64,000 bases of DNA from Heterobilharzia americana (Eukaryota > Platyhelminthes > Trematoda > Strigeidida > Schistosomatidae), in the NCBI GenBank assembly GCA_944470555.2, contig OX104130.1, positions 58,623,491 to 58,687,490 of the forward strand, given 5' to 3'. The notes beneath the pieces were generated by a model. That model ran no database searches. It saw only the letters and a program-made list of their open reading frames with translations, and was not told the origin of the DNA. This document shows positions 10,740 to 63,954 of this stretch, piece after piece (position 1 is the stretch's first letter; every line of letters begins with the position of its first letter). Made by a program: the position numbers and the translations under genes.

Positions 10740-12540
10740 ACTAGTAGCGACCACCCTACAGTTTTTTTTAGTATTTTTTCTATTACTGAGAAGTAAAACC
10801 AAGGTAGCGAATACCTCTTTGAGACTGATTCTTAGATACATCTGCTGTTTCCTTTATTTTTTCTACCTTTCTGTATCGCATCCTTGTCTTTTTAGTGTCA
10901 CCATATTATTTTATCTTGGTTCTCATTTTATTTTTAAATATAGAAAAACCAAATAATTATTTATTGACAATTCACTGTATGAATAAAATATCATTTTCAG
11001 TGAAAAAGGCATTCATGGTAGACACTGTTTTAGATATAGTTTTGGCGATACAAGTGTTAAAAGCACGGGAACTGCTGAATAAGTCGATATTTTTTGAACG
11101 AGCTGACAGCATACCAGTAATTTTGTCCAGGTTGGTATATACTCTCCGTTATATCTTGATACAGAATCTTATGCTGAACATATTTTGACAAGAAGAGAAT
11201 TGTGATACTTCTAAAAATCTGACTATCACTTATGAAAATGCTGCCCTTCGCTTAACAGTTAAATATTATTGCTTGCCTCTGTTTTATGACTTGGTTGACT
11301 ACTTAACATCTCATAAGTAATCAACAGTTATGACTTTTGATCATAGAACAAGACAAAATAGACGGTCCCATAGAAGGAAACTTTTTTGTTTCCGACGAAG
11401 TCATCCACTAAGCTGTACATTCGCGAATATATGTCACAAAGGATAGAACGTTTGAGAATTATTTACGGTCAGGTGTTGAAACATATTAAATAACGAAAGG
11501 AGGTTACACCATAAAAATGGAGGTCTAAAGTAAGAAAATAAATGAGGAGTTAAGAAGATAAATGTAGTTACCCAACTCAAGATTTATCTAGAGCAGTCAG
11601 TGTCTTACGATGACCATGTCGAAGTCGAGGTTTGAAAACATTTTTTCCTCACACATTATAGCAGTAATTTGGATCTTTGGATGGTTAGTGCTTCAGCTAT
11701 ACCCAAATGTCTTCATCCTGCTCCCTTTGAGTGGCTTGATTGAACCTTGTAAAAGATTTCTGAAGAGTTCTCAAAAGAAGTTGAAACAACAAGATGTTCT
11801 GTTATTGAGCTGAAGACTCATTCCCTTTCTACGTAGGCTAGGTAGTGTTCTCAAGGACGCTTTAAAAGCGACCTACGTACTCAGTTTCACAGGAGCAAGT
11901 AAACTGGTATGCACATACTGATGTAGTCCAATGCATCAGCTCGTCTCACACATAGGTCAGAACGTTTCTTGCAGGAGAAAATCATTCGTAGGTTGGCAGC
12001 GAAATGTATTCCATCTAAGTAGTTGTTTTTGAGAATATTTTCAGCAATGTCATTTTGGAATTCAGCAAGAGAATCTTTCTCGATGCTGAATGTGTTCTTT
12101 GGCTTTGGGTTCTTATCTGTGAATCTTGGGAGGTAAGCCATTTTTAGAGTTCTTTGTTAACCGTGTACTCTGTGTGTATTTTCCCGATCTCCGAAGCGAG
12201 TTAATGGACAGTATTTCTCTTCTTATTTAGAGGAATTGAACTTTGAAAATTAATAAACTATTCGTTCCACGTAGGCTTTCTGTAAACAGATCTACAGAGT
12301 GAATCTTTTCTTTAGAGTTGAACATCAAGAGAATGGAACGTTGAGTTTGATTCTTATTTTACAGCGAAGTTGATTGAGGAATGGGTATTGCTAGCGTATT
12401 AAGCAGGTCGCAAAACATATATTCATCGCACACTGTTAAAGTATCACCAATATATCTTTTGTAAATATTAAAGCTCACTGACTGTTGTTGGCAAGTTGAT
12501 GTTTCTGGGCTTATCATAAAGCAGTCAATAAAGAGCGGTT
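10740..12540. other. intergenic, nothing recognised
   Basis: AT-rich with ORFs of 100 codons or fewer that have no recognisable motif. The interval 10702-11188 carries hydrophobic chance ORFs. The minus-strand stretch 11887-12141 (PRFTDKNPKPKNTFSIEKDS) is unassigned. Confidence 0.35.
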
Positions 12541-12544
12541 CTAG

Positions 12545-12792
12545 TGTAGTAGACGCTGCTGATCAGAATGAATATAAGTAGTATATGTTGAGAGAATGGC
12601 AGAAATCAGGGAATTACCAGCAATGGGTAAAGATTCTGCCCAAAGAAATTCAAGAGACAATATGGGCGTATTAAGAGGAAATGAAGAGAGAAGCAGAAGG
12701 GGAAATGGAGCACATTATGCAAATGACAGTCTTAGTGCAGGGTGTACAACATTTGATGATTACTGTACAAGATGTCAGCAATAAACATTCTT
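12545..12792 (+). repeat. solo LTR-like repeat (diverged copy)
   Basis: Same family as 3068-3352, here with GAATATAAG as the TATA-like box and CAATAAACATTC at the end. The corresponding 62-codon stretch differs at about seven positions. No internal sequence is attached, so it looks like a solo LTR left by recombination. Confidence 0.65.
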
Positions 12793-13049
12793 GCGTCTCA
12801 GTCACACCGTCTCTGTCTCTATATGTGATAAAGCATACCCTGAGGTTACGTGAAGGTAGAAGCTCTTTTAGGTGGTGATTTGGAATACCAATATGCTTGT
12901 CTTGGAATTGAATGAAGCCACATAAGAAACAAGTGATTTCTTTCAGTCGAACTATATCATTCTTTTACTTGTCAAATTGATATTCCTAACGGAGTCAACA
13001 AAATCACGTATTTTTTTTGAGATGAATGGGGATTTTTAATTTAGAAATA

Positions 13050-13314
13050 GTATTCATCATGGACTGGCATCAGTTGGGGAACCATTGGAAATCTGGGAGC
13101 ACTGGACAGCTGTTTCGGCCTAGTATGGGACTCCTCAGCAGTACGCACCCACGACCCTGCTAGGGGTCGGACTCAGGACCTTCAGGTTCCACGGCGAACG
13201 CGTTAACCATTCAGCTACTGGGTCGGTTTCCAGTGGTTCACAATTTCCAACTTCTGTCAATTCACGACATAGCGCGACTGTCACCCAAGGTCTTCAGTTA
13301 GCATCCGCTTCATT
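13050..13314 (-). mobile_element. tRNA-like SINE with hammerhead ribozyme (left arm of palindrome)
   Basis: On the - strand it has an A box (TAGCTGAATGG), a B-box-like GAGTCCGACCCC, then a hammerhead and a 3' tail ending TCATGATGAATACTATTTC. Stem II carries one change (GGCC for GGAC). It is the inverted partner of 13389-13660. Confidence 0.8.
13099..13146 (-). ncRNA. hammerhead ribozyme (type I) in SINE
   Basis: On the - strand: stem I GCGUACUG with CAGUGC, core CUGAGGA, stem II GUCC-CAUACUA-GGCC (one mismatch), GAAA, short stem III around CAGCUG, cleavage triplet GUC. All core residues are intact. Confidence 0.75.
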
Positions 13315-13483
13315 AGTGACTTGCTTCCAGATGGATGTGAGGAAGTTCTAATGAGAAGCCGTGACCTTTGGGGTCAACCAATCGGAAGTGAAGTGGATGC
13401 TAACTGAAGACCTTGGGTGACAGTCGCGCTATGTCGTGAATTGACAGAAGTTGGAAATTGTGAACCACTGGAAACCGACCCAG

Positions 13484-13538
13484 TAGCTGAATGGTTAACG
13501 CGTTCGCCGTGAAACCTGAAGGTCCTGAGTTCGACCCC
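13484..13538 (+). promoter_or_regulatory. Pol III internal promoter (A and B boxes) of the SINE
   Basis: A box 13484-13494 and B box 13528-13538, 33 nt apart, the spacing of a tRNA gene. The surrounding sequence does not fold into a functional tRNA; it is a tRNA-derived promoter. Confidence 0.7.
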
Positions 13539-13554
13539 TAGCAGGGTCGTGGGT

Positions 13555-13602
13555 GCGTACTGCTGAGGAGTCCCATACTAGGACGAAACAGCTGTCCAGT
13601 GC
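13555..13602 (+). ncRNA. hammerhead ribozyme (type I), intact core
   Basis: Stem I pairs 13557-13562 with 13597-13602. The core CUGAGGA is at 13563-13569. Stem II is GUCC/GGAC with loop CAUACUA (13570-13584). GAAAC is at 13585-13589, with a small stem III at the palindrome CAGCUG. The GUC triplet at 13594-13596 puts the cleavage site after 13596. All conserved core positions are present. Confidence 0.85.
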
Positions 13603-13664
13603 TCCCAGATTTCCAATGGTTCCCCAACCGATGTCAGTCCATGATGAATACTACTTCTAAAATC

Positions 13665-15420
13665 ATGTGTTGTGAAGGTTATGGTTGAACAGCCTTTTCT
13701 TTACTGATTCAAGTATTTCCAAAAGCCATTGCACGATTGAATGGTATGGAAAGTTTATTATGTCTAATAGTGGAATATCTTTGTGTATATTTGGGAGGTC
13801 GTATAAACAGAGGAGGATGTTTACAGAGTTTCATGTTGATGTATGATTTATCTTTCATTTTCTTTGACAAATCAAGCTGTGTGAAACTAGATTTTTTAGA
13901 TTTACTAAATTTTTGAATTGGACTTTAGTGAAAATTTACAGATGCACAGCTTAGTGCATGATTTCATCGACAGAATATTTTTCTTCGCTACAATCGTCTT
14001 GTTTCCCTTTACCTATGATATGAAGTTTGAGTTTCATCTTTTGTAAATAATTGACCATACTTTTCACTATAATATACACAACTTAGTTGACTGACCGGTT
14101 GTCCCGTGTTCTAATATTCATTCAGTGTGGGTTCTTGGATGGCCACCATTCTATTGAAGTAAGTCAATACATATTGTTAATACCGTCAGAAAACATCGAT
14201 TCAGTTATCATGGTCCTAGTTTTTATTCATCAATCTCATACTTTTTTTCAATACAGAAATATGGAAAAACACCTGTTCTTGGAAATAAATCACTACATTT
14301 TCTTGTAGAAGTTACTAACTTGGTGTTAAGAGCTATGGTTATAGTTTTGTGAAGATGATGTGGTTTCTCAGTCATCCGTAAAGATTATGCAACCTTAAAA
14401 GTAAGTTTAGGTTTTCGGTGGCTACTGCTAGTTGTAGTGATTACGTTGTCTATGTAGCTATTTTACATGAATCATGTGACAATGGAAATCAGTGTGGTGG
14501 CAAAAAGGCATGCTAATAAAATCTCAAGTTATGCTTCAGCAGGCGTGTCGAGAGAATAAGCTTCACTGTGAGATTAATTAATGTGGTATTTTTATCCCTA
14601 CACGGAAGTATAACTAACTATCTGCAAATAAAGTACAATAATAGTTAAGTTTGTAAAGAATATGCATCAAAGATGGTATCCTGCAAATTCTTACAATAAG
14701 TCGCTTAATAATATCCGAAATGTAAATGATTGGAGGCAATCACCAAGAAGGCTGAATGTAGGTTTCACGCTCGTTGGTACTTGTCAATAAAACATTTCTG
14801 CAACTTCGGAGGAACTGATGTACCCTATTAGATTGAAACCGGCGCCACTGAGTGTTGCAGTCGGCGACACTGAAACTTAGCTATTCGGACTGTAACTGAC
14901 TCCCCTATACGACTTGATTAAAGAGCAACCAACTTCGCTTCATTGAATCCTAATTGTTGACAAAATTCTGTCGATCCATTTGCAATGCGCCCAAAGAGCT
15001 AAAACCTGATATCGCTGAAAACTTAATCTGACTTTTATCGAAACAAGTACTTGCTGAAAGTAGTTGGCATTAAATGGGTGCCAATCCAAAAACACTGGTC
15101 GCTATACCCTTCTCGTAGATAATTACGTTATAAAAACTAGCTTAAAAATATGTGGGTGAAAAAAGCTATGATTTGTAAATTGGGACGACGTTAAATTGAG
15201 GCATAGTTAAGAGATGCATTTCGAAGCTCAGTTTGTAGGATGCTGAACAAATAACTAGGAAACTACTGGCATGAACCTTCTGATGACTGAATATTATGCT
15301 GTTTCAACCAACAGTCGGTTAGCTGAAGTTGTTGCAGATAAATAAGGTAGTCGCAATTAACAAATATGAATTATTTAAACAACTAGCTTCACACAGAGTA
15401 CACAAAAATAGGAAATCATA
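13665..15420. other. intergenic, nothing recognised
   Basis: AT-rich DNA without recognised coding potential. The 14087-14308 ORF is short and has no motif. Confidence 0.35.
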
Positions 15421-15429
15421 TCACAATAC

Positions 15430-17410
15430 ATAACACTTCTACGACACACTTGAAAGTGAAGCAGAACAAGCTGTGGGTAGGAGAGACAGAAACATGACAA
15501 CACTATCAAATAACTGCGTTACTAAATGGGAAGACATCAACACAGATGAAAACAATGAAAGATAGTAAAAGAAACATAGTTACTACCAAAGAGGAGAAAC
15601 AAAGAAAATGATGCGATGACCACATCGAGAAACTCTTGAATCGACCACCACCTGCAACTCACCCAGAAATACCACCACCAACAGTCATAGAATTACCATC
15701 AGTGAACACAAACCCTCCGACACAAGCAGAAGTGAGGTCCTGAACGCCATAGAGTTGCTGAAATCCATGAAAGCAGCACAGCCAGATAGAATTCCACCAG
15801 AAGCACTGAAAACAGACACAGAGACAACAACAGACATGTTCACATCACCATTGCAGAAGCTTTCGAAGGAAAGCTAACTGTCGATTGGTTGGAAGAAAGG
15901 CTACCTCGTCAAACTCCCAAAGAAGAGTAAACGACCTTAGTCTTTCCAACAACTGGCACGGAATCATGCTCCTGTCCACCCGAAACGAGCAAAATATTAT
16001 GCCACAACATCCTGGAGAGACTAAAACATCCTCTGGATTCAAAATTACCACCGGAACAGGCTGGCTGGCTTTAGGAAGAACAAATCATGTGCGGACCAAA
16101 TTACAACGCTTTACTCTACGCATCATCATAGAACGGAGCATAGAATGGCAGTCAACTGGATGCTTAGCTCAACTCAACTCCGTCGACTTTGAAAAAGCCT
16201 TCGATCGAGAAGTAATTTGTCAGGCAGCTGCTTCAACACTACAGTTTTAGTGCCACAAACCTTTATCAACCTCATTCAACAGCTATATGTTGTATAATGC
16301 TACATGCCAAGTAATTCACAGTGGGAAGCTCAGTGATGCCTTTGAAGTGAAGAGGGGAGTAAGACAAGGTTGCCATCTACCATCATCGATGATATTCCTG
16401 GTTTTGGTGGACTGGATTATGCAACAAACCGTGAGGAGCGAGAAGAGGGACATACGCTGGTTGAATCGATGAAAAGACCTTAGAAGATTTGGATTTCGCT
16501 GATGATGAATTACGTGTAACGTTGCACAAACTGCAAGATGTACAGGCGAAACGTGACTAGTTGGCAGAAGAGGCGAGGCGAGGTGAGGCAGCGAAGGAAG
16601 ACGGGACTTCCTTCAAGTGAACATAGAGAAGACAGAGGTGATGAAATACCCACCCAACACCACCACACCAACAACAACAAGCACCATCAACGGGAGAAAT
16701 CTAAGGGAAGTTGTCTCTTTCACCTACCTAGGCAGGATAGGACCGTTCCAACTACAGGCGATGGCAGCGGCACAGATGAAGGCGTCAAATCCAGGATCAG
16801 AAAGACAGCAAGTCAGGTCTTCAGTGACCTGAAATCAGTGTGGAGATCTACTGCACTGCACTGCACTCAGCATAAGGCGTGAACAAGATCCGGATTTCCA
16901 ACACTAATGTCAGTCAAGTCAGTGCCTCTATATGCTGGTTGAGAGACTTGGCGCGTCACGAAAAGCATTTCCAACAAACTACAGACATACCTCAACAGCT
17001 ACTGCCTACGTTTGCTCACTCGATACTGAAGATCAGATCAGATGGTCAGAAAAAAATAAGTAACAAGGAACTCTGGCTGGTTGGCTGACTGGCGACGAAC
17101 CAACTAAGAACTTATCACCCAACAAATATGCAGAAGAAAGTGGAGATGGATTGGGCATACACTGAGAATGCCGATTGGGGATATCACGTGTCAGACCAGG
17201 CCAGGTTGTCGAGTAGAATCCAAAGGTGAAACGACGAGTTGGGGGTGCGAGGAGTGGGTGACATTGAGGAGATCATGTGAGGAAGAAATGAGAGCTTGTG
17301 TACAGCGGTGTAGCTAGGTTGTTAAAGACTGCCGAGAGATGAGTGAAATGGCGAGGTGCTGCTGAAGCCGTATGTCCTACTAGGAACCCAAGGGACAAAT
17401 AATAATGTAG
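15430..17410 (+). mobile_element. SR2-like (RTE clade) non-LTR retrotransposon, 5'-truncated
   Basis: Fragments in shifting frames match RTE reverse transcriptase: RIIIERSIEWQSTGCLAQLN, SVDFEKAFDRE, FEVKRGVRQGC, VLVDWIMQQTVRSEKRDI, then a region with LDFADDELR (FADD box) and LREVVSFTYLGRIG. The 3' end carries CCAACTAAGAACTTATCACC and a short AATAATAATG tail after GGAACCCAAGGGACAA. The endonuclease is missing and stops and frameshifts are many, so it is inactive. Confidence 0.85.
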
Positions 17411-17414
17411 GTAT

Positions 17415-18700
17415 AATTGTTAGTGGTGTTACCTTTGTGTTACAGACCTGATAATGGTTCTGCAAATGTAGCTTAAAAGACTAAGGCGCAATCAAGTTGA
17501 ATCATCAAGTTAATATGGTGTTTAAACTGTGTTTGTCATCAGTAACTTTTATTAGAGTCACTCCTCTACATTCAGTTACGACTAGTTTACGTACACAAAA
17601 TTTCGCAGAATAGGAATACAGTCTACCCTTGAAACTCCATTACACGAGAAGTCTCCTCCTTCAGCAGAGGAATTTCACAGAGTTTTTCAAATACTGCACA
17701 AAATTCGTGCAAGAATAGTTGTTTTACAGTCTACAATGGTGTTGGCTGAATTTCTTTCCATTAGCTACATGACAAACTTAACCGCTATGTACATCCTTAT
17801 GCATGTAAATCCCTTCCCAAAATATCTTGAGGGCAAATATGAGTTGGATATAAGATGGATAGAATTCCTGTCTTCATACAGAATTTTCCACTTTTTTAAG
17901 GACCTGTGTACGGAGATACTCCTGACAAGATTGGAGAAAATAATGATGGATATGCATAAACATAATGATTCACTAAACGGAAAATTTAAAAACAAACATT
18001 TCATTGGTGTTTAAATAAGGTATAAATTTCGCATTATTAGTATACGGTTATAAGAGTTAGCAGAAACAACATATCACTAAGCGAATCCAAGCAATCAGAA
18101 GATAATGTGATTATTTCTATCATTGGATTCACAAGTCGATCGAAACTCCTTTGATCCACCATGGGCAAGGGCAGTAATGAATTGTGTGAACCAGTCTTTT
18201 GTAAGGTGATAACCATGCTAGTTGCATTCCGTGAATTAAGAGGAAGATAACAATGATATGTCTGAAGACTACAAAGTAGCCAACAACACAAGTACCTCTT
18301 ATTTAACCATTGCGTTTTCGACATCTGGATAATACATGTATCTAGCTAAAGTTGAACAACGATATCCTATTAAATAATGGAACAGCAAATCATTCAGTAA
18401 ATAACTAGACAATTCACAGTCTTAATACATTAGATGTTGAGGTGGAAGTTTCTAGGCTTTGCAGTTCCATTCATATTATTGAATGTTTTGAATAGTGTTA
18501 TAAACAGTTTGGTTAGTTTGGAGAGGCAATCACAGTCAACTGGTAAATCGCTTTCCTATTGAGTTTTATATTTGTCGGGTAAAAAACGCACCACATAAAA
18601 AAATTCTCTGTATTAGAAATTCGGGCGTTATCTTAGGATATTCTTACGCTTCAATTCAACACAAGATATACACACAGTGGAGGTGGTAGACGTAGCTTCA
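17415..18700. other. intergenic between the SR2-like copy and the KAT2 3' end
   Basis: No recognisable gene. The ORFs 17736-18014 and 18037-18324 overlap chance frames and lack motifs. Confidence 0.35.
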
Positions 18701-18706
18701 GTTCAC

Positions 18707-18712
18707 TTTAAT
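18707..18712 (-). terminator. candidate ATTAAA polyadenylation signal for KAT2
   Basis: On the - strand ATTAAA lies about 220 nt after the KAT2 stop. No perfect AATAAA is seen nearer, so this common variant is the best candidate. Confidence 0.35.
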
Positions 18713-18930
18713 TACAAAATATTATAAATAGCATACAATACACATACTTATTAATAACAACAATAACAGATAATCATATCTACAGCATACAGGGTACACA
18801 AGAAAGGTAATTATGTGAACACACAAATGAAACTGGAGAATACCAAATGCATGTACATGGAACTTATGCATCAAGGAATTGAAGAACGCACAGAAAAGGT
18901 AAAATATACACAGTAAACTATTTACAACAT

Positions 18931-58922
<39,992 letters not shown>

Positions 58923-59420
58923 ACCTGTCTGACATTACAGCTTATTAGATGTATATATAATATTTAACACCATTATTAAGGACGGAGTTTGCAGCTGAAA
59001 AGTAACGAAAAATAGGCTTGGTTAGTCAAAGTCACCAGAGAACATTACAAAGTCGATCATAAGTTTAAGAAAACCAAGATAAATACTAATCAATGACGCA
59101 GATAATTAGTCAAATTAAAACGAACCAAACAGTTATTACTATATTTTTATTATAGTCGGGAGTTGTTACTAAAAGAAATCCATTTTAACCCTGCTTAAAT
59201 ACTTATTATTTGACGAATAGCTCACATGTAAATGACACTAGTCTTGTTCTTTGCACATAAAAGGGATTGTTTACTTCATATATAACTTAGTTCGCCAGCA
59301 TATTTGTCTTCTGATTCGTTGGTAGTTTCGAGGACAGTCACCATGTACTAAGTTATTTGTAGCTTCCCATAAACCAACCGAAATCTCTTTATAAACCACA
59401 TGCACGTTCTACAAGTGAGT
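58923..59420. other. region upstream of KAT2, putative promoter
   Basis: AT-rich with TATATATAATATTT near 58960. No clear promoter or divergent gene. Confidence 0.3.
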
Positions 59421-59424
59421 AATG

Positions 59425-59570
59425 GCCTACATCTATTGTACGCAGACTAAACATACTATCTGACTGGCCAAACCTCAACAGGTGGAGTAGGATTCCAACC
59501 CTCTGTCAATCATGTAGAATGTGAGTGGTTAGAGTGATGAACCACAGCTCCATGAAGACCATCAACATAA
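59425..59570 (-). mobile_element. tRNA-like SINE (third family)
   Basis: The reverse complement GAGCTGTGGTTCATCACT...GAGGTTTGGCCAGTCAGATAGTAT aligns with 41288-41445. Confidence 0.55.
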
Positions 59571-59759
59571 GTCTTAAACACTAACTGCGTAATAGATACA
59601 ATATCAAAGAAACTTAGACAAATGTGTATCCAAAGAAGCATGAAAACAAACCGTTTAACATAAAAGATTAGTCAGAGAATATGAAATCAAGAAACCTTAT
59701 CAGTGATGCATAAAAATGTAATAAAAAGACAAATAATATGTAAAGTAGATGCCATGGAT

Positions 59760-62110
59760 ATGTGCTGTGTTTAAGTGACAGACATACAGGACCCAAGTAT
59801 GGTTATTCACTTAACCTTACCAAGGGAATAAAAGGAATCCGCAAAATCCGCCCTTCGAGTTTCTGGAGATTCGACGTCTAGTTTTCACGATCTTACAAGT
59901 GTAGGTATGGAATTCAGTGCTGAAGCAGAAAGTCCACCACTCGATTGAACTCCAGTTGGTCTATGTGACCCTAGACTGAACACTGCAGTGAAGACTAAAA
60001 TGAATAGTGGAGCTCGCCGTTGTTTCATTTTTAATCTGTTTACGCACCTACTGACTGCAGTTCAGAGTATTTTTACCGAAAACTGTTTAGCCTACTACCG
60101 AAACCCAAACGTCCATACGCGGTTGTTGTAGCAGGCGATTTCAACGCGCATCTGGGTAGGGAAAATCAGGCAGAAAGGTACTTAGGTAGCACTTTGGGGA
60201 TTCCATTCAAATGAACAGACAACGGTGATCACCTGCTACAACAATACTTAGATGAGGATCTATTTTTGACCGGCATGAACCCCAGAAATAAAGAAAGACA
60301 TTATCTGACGTGGCATCCACCAACCTCAACTGTGTGGTGGACACAGACCATATTGCTATCAGTTATTGCTGGAGATGGCTGGTGGAAGACTGAGGCTCCT
60401 TCCAGAGCACATCTTTGGACAGTGACCAAGAGTTGGTTTGAGAACGAGTGTCTCCGCACAAACGCACGTAGAAAAGTCACAGTAATAAGACCATTGCGAG
60501 TGCAGCTCGACAATGAGTGCACTGAAGCTGCTGTCAACAAGAAAATGGCTTAAAGGCACCGGAACAGAACAACAGCACTCATCGAGAAGAACCTTGAAGC
60601 CATCTCATCTGCTGTAAAAAGAGCGTTGAAAACAGCAACTGGTTCCCAGAAAGTGGTTAGTAAGGACCAATACATGTGTGCAAAAGCATCTCTACAGGCT
60701 ACGAGCACAATGAGGGGCGGAAGTAACTCACATACACACTGATAAAGTCTATGCAATGACCGCAAACAGAGGTGGGCAGCGACGGTTAGAAATGAAAAAG
60801 GCAGCATCAATAGGTAACAGTAGACAGCTATTAAGGCTTCTCAATGAAATTGGGACAAAATGGTCAGTGATTACTTAGACTTTAGCGGAGAAGGATGGGT
60901 CTGTGATTTATTCGCAGCGAAGACGAATAAAACGATGGGTGAGAAACTTCGAGGAACAGTTCAACTAACCTCTAGCTACTATTCTGTGGGCCGCTATACA
61001 GTCAAGTCTTAAATAAACACTGAATGTAAGACCTCGAACACCTAAAGAAATCGAGAAAGCTGAGACAAGGAGTATCAGAGTCAAACGGATTAGTTTTAGA
61101 AGTAGTTTGGGACGATCGAAGAGAATTATTAATCCAGTGATTTGAATTGTTTACTAGCGTATGGGAGTCACATACAATCTCCTCTGTCTGGTCTCAATCA
61201 CTGACCATCCCAGTCATCAAGAAAGGCGAGTCTTCTTGTGATAACCACAAGGGGAATCAGCCTGAGGAATAAACTGTTTGGGATTCTAATTTCTGTTATC
61301 ACTCAACATTCGAATGGAGCTGGAGAATAGCAGGAACGAAAAAACCAGACGGGATTCAGATTTGGTGGTGGATGTGTCGAACAGATACATTCACCAGCTT
61401 CGTCAAGTTCCGAAACAAAGACACACTCACCAACCCACGAAACTCGCTTTATTTCTTGACCTCTAAGTGGCATTCGACTCCATCGACCGATAGGTCTCAT
61501 AGTAGTGTCTTACTGAAAGTGATGCCGAATACGTAGATCACTTTGTTGAAGGCTCTGTACTCGTTCAATCACATGCGAGTTAAAATTCATGACGTTATCA
61601 GGTGAGTTGTGTACGTCGAGTGGTGTCTCAAGGATATCCATTCTTATTCACCTTCACCAGATCTACTAATGGAGGTTTCTTTGTCATAGAAGACTCACTA
61701 GTGGGTTAGAGTATGCACGTGAAGACGCTGACAAGATGCATAGTCATCTGGACGCATTGGGTGCGAATTAGAGAATATTTGGGATGCGTTTCTCACCATC
61801 CAAATACAAACTATTGCTTTAGGTCAGTCAGTGTTGTCACCTTGTCTAATAGTAGAAGGTGAAGTGGTTAATTCTCCTAAACTCTATCCTTATTTAGAAA
61901 GTTAGAACAGCCACAATGGGTTGCTGACGACCGAAATCTCTCGATGAATACAAAAAGCCTGACTTGCTTTCGCCAATTTACATCGTTTATGGCGTCATCG
62001 TTTTCAGTTCGTTCTGCTTTACCATATAGTTATGAAACATGGCCATAAAACGTATACAACCAGTTAACTTAAAGTATCACCACTTCACAGGCTAAAAATC
62101 AAATTCAGGC
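59760..62110 (+). mobile_element. non-LTR retrotransposon, second family, copy C (degenerate)
   Basis: The 5' part aligns with 19930-20330. The endonuclease carries a GDFNAHLG-like stretch at 60135 and HYLTWHPPTSTVWWTQ (human-readable equivalent of the TW..PT...QIDHI block). RT pieces follow (SVWSQSLTIPVIKKGESS, CLKDIHSYSPS). All frames are broken. Confidence 0.75.
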
Positions 62111-63610
62111 ATGTAACATCATAGACAAAAGAGTGCGCGCTGTTGACAGGACTGCTCCTACTTCTGCTCGGTGAATTCACAAATAACTCAAGGCTGTTCT
62201 CAGCATTATTTCAAAATTCCTGGGAATGGAATGATACAACAAAAGTGAGTGCGGAAGGAACAGTAATAACAGGGAAACAAGACCCATCCCAAAGATCAGC
62301 AGAGATAAACATGAACAGTAACTTCGGAGAGGACTCCAATGCTGTTAGCAGTTGGTAACACATGTTGTCACTGTATAAGGAGTCCAAGGCCTACACACAG
62401 GAGCTAGTGCAGATTACGCTGGTCTAAAAGCCTGGGTAGAGCAACAGTACTAAGAATTTTCGTCATATGGATGTTATGTTCACACGAAATTGCGACGGTT
62501 AATAAGACTGTCTGAGGTAACTTCTGTCGTAGAAACTCGCGTTGACGGAAAGGTACTATAGCACCACTAATACTCTCGTAAGTGTAGACAGGTGGGATGA
62601 TAATACTGACCAAAAAGGTGAAGTCAAAGTTGTTTCTGGAATTCTTCAGGGCATCTTTCCACGTTAGTCATGAATAGGTAATCAACAAGTTGAGACTAAT
62701 CACTATATGCTGGTCATTCAGTATCAACTGGAGATCTTGCATGATTGTGTAACGCTTCAGGTTGCACCTGTTTACACCAGTATCTCAGGATAAAACGCAG
62801 CAAAATGAAAGATTGAAAAATATGGAAGCAATCAAAAGCGGTAGTGTGATGAAAAGCGAAAAATTATGGATACAACTATAAAAATAATCAGCTTGAAGAT
62901 GAAGATGACGTGTGGGTGCATATGCACAAGTGAGGTCAAGTCTGGACCATACCAGCTAGTCACCAATCACCAATTTCGGTAGACAGACCCCAACCGCGGT
63001 CTACATTGCCCTAAAGAGCTTAGAGCAGCAATCTAAGACTTCATAAACTGATACCGTGTTTAAATATGAGCAAATATAATCTGTTCTCATCCTGAACCTA
63101 CTTCAACTAAATTAGAGCAACTAGGCAAACTGACTAGGTAAGTGTAGCACGTCCTAGCCATCTGAGTAGATGAAGGACCATAGCCTCATCAACTGGCTCG
63201 TTTTTTTCAGCGGCACCAATGTATACCAGTCCTGGAAAAACAACTTGCATTTAGGTGATATAGAATGCATTCAAAACATTCTCAAATTGCCTATGAATTT
63301 TTCTAGGACACACTGCTATTTCATTTCACATGTAACTCACTACTTGAAAAGTTTAACCGGCTTCACTGAACACAACTTTTCCAACTGAAATGTTCACACA
63401 AAACTGGAAAACAGTGTCCAGATAGAGCTGAAGATGCATATTCCCTACTGGTCGACATGCAAACATTCACACTGACTTTCAAGGTTATTTGCTTGGTAGG
63501 TGGTTGTGGGAGCTACTGTATGTCCCAACCACCCACACTGTAATCTACGAATTGTCTGTATCATTAATAGTTTAGGTAGTCCACTTAAACATCAACAGAA
63601 ATCTTCGACA
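62110..63610. other. intergenic, nothing recognised
   Basis: Short ORFs without motifs; probable old repeat sequence. Confidence 0.3.
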
Positions 63611-63615
63611 AAAAC

Positions 63616-63954
63616 GTGAAAAGTTGGGAACAACAACATGAGACCGGGTTTTTCAGAACATCAATAAAGCAGATCCAGACAACTAAAGATTTTGAGTGTG
63701 AAGGTAATCCAACCGGCTCATTCGAACCCTTCGAATGCATTCTAACGGGTCAAGTACAGCGTTGTTGTGCGATGACTACCACTTTCCGTTCATTCGTCTT
63801 CGATCTTGTGCCGCATTTGGAAGCCAAAGAAACCGGCGGCTCATTGGTTTTAGCCGTGGTAAAAAGTAATGCCCCACCAACAATAACTACATGCTGGAGA
63901 GTACGTAAACAACTGATACCAAATCGACTACAAATAGATTTTAGCAGGATTTAA
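63616..63954 (+). other. unrecognised 112-codon ORF
   Basis: Open frame with fairly balanced composition (GSFEPFECILTGQVQRCCAM, FDLVPHLEAKETGGSLVLAV), locally less AT-rich than the surroundings. No family recognised. Could be part of an exon or of a retroelement; it continues to a stop at 63952-63954. Confidence 0.2.

Larger units (their letters stand above)
13389..13660 (+). mobile_element. tRNA-like SINE with hammerhead ribozyme (right arm of palindrome)
   Basis: The A box TAGCTGAATGG (13484-13494) fits TRGYNNANNGG exactly and the B box AGTTCGACCCC (13528-13538) fits GGTTCGANNCC closely. Together they make a Pol III internal promoter. The hammerhead and a tail ending CATGATGAATACTACTTC follow. 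This is the architecture of the schistosome SMalpha retroposons, but with clearly different sequence. Confidence 0.82.

Noticed and set aside
60266..60553. 95-codon ORF as a host gene
   Set aside because: Its TWHPPTSTVWWTQ segment is the endonuclease block of the second non-LTR family.
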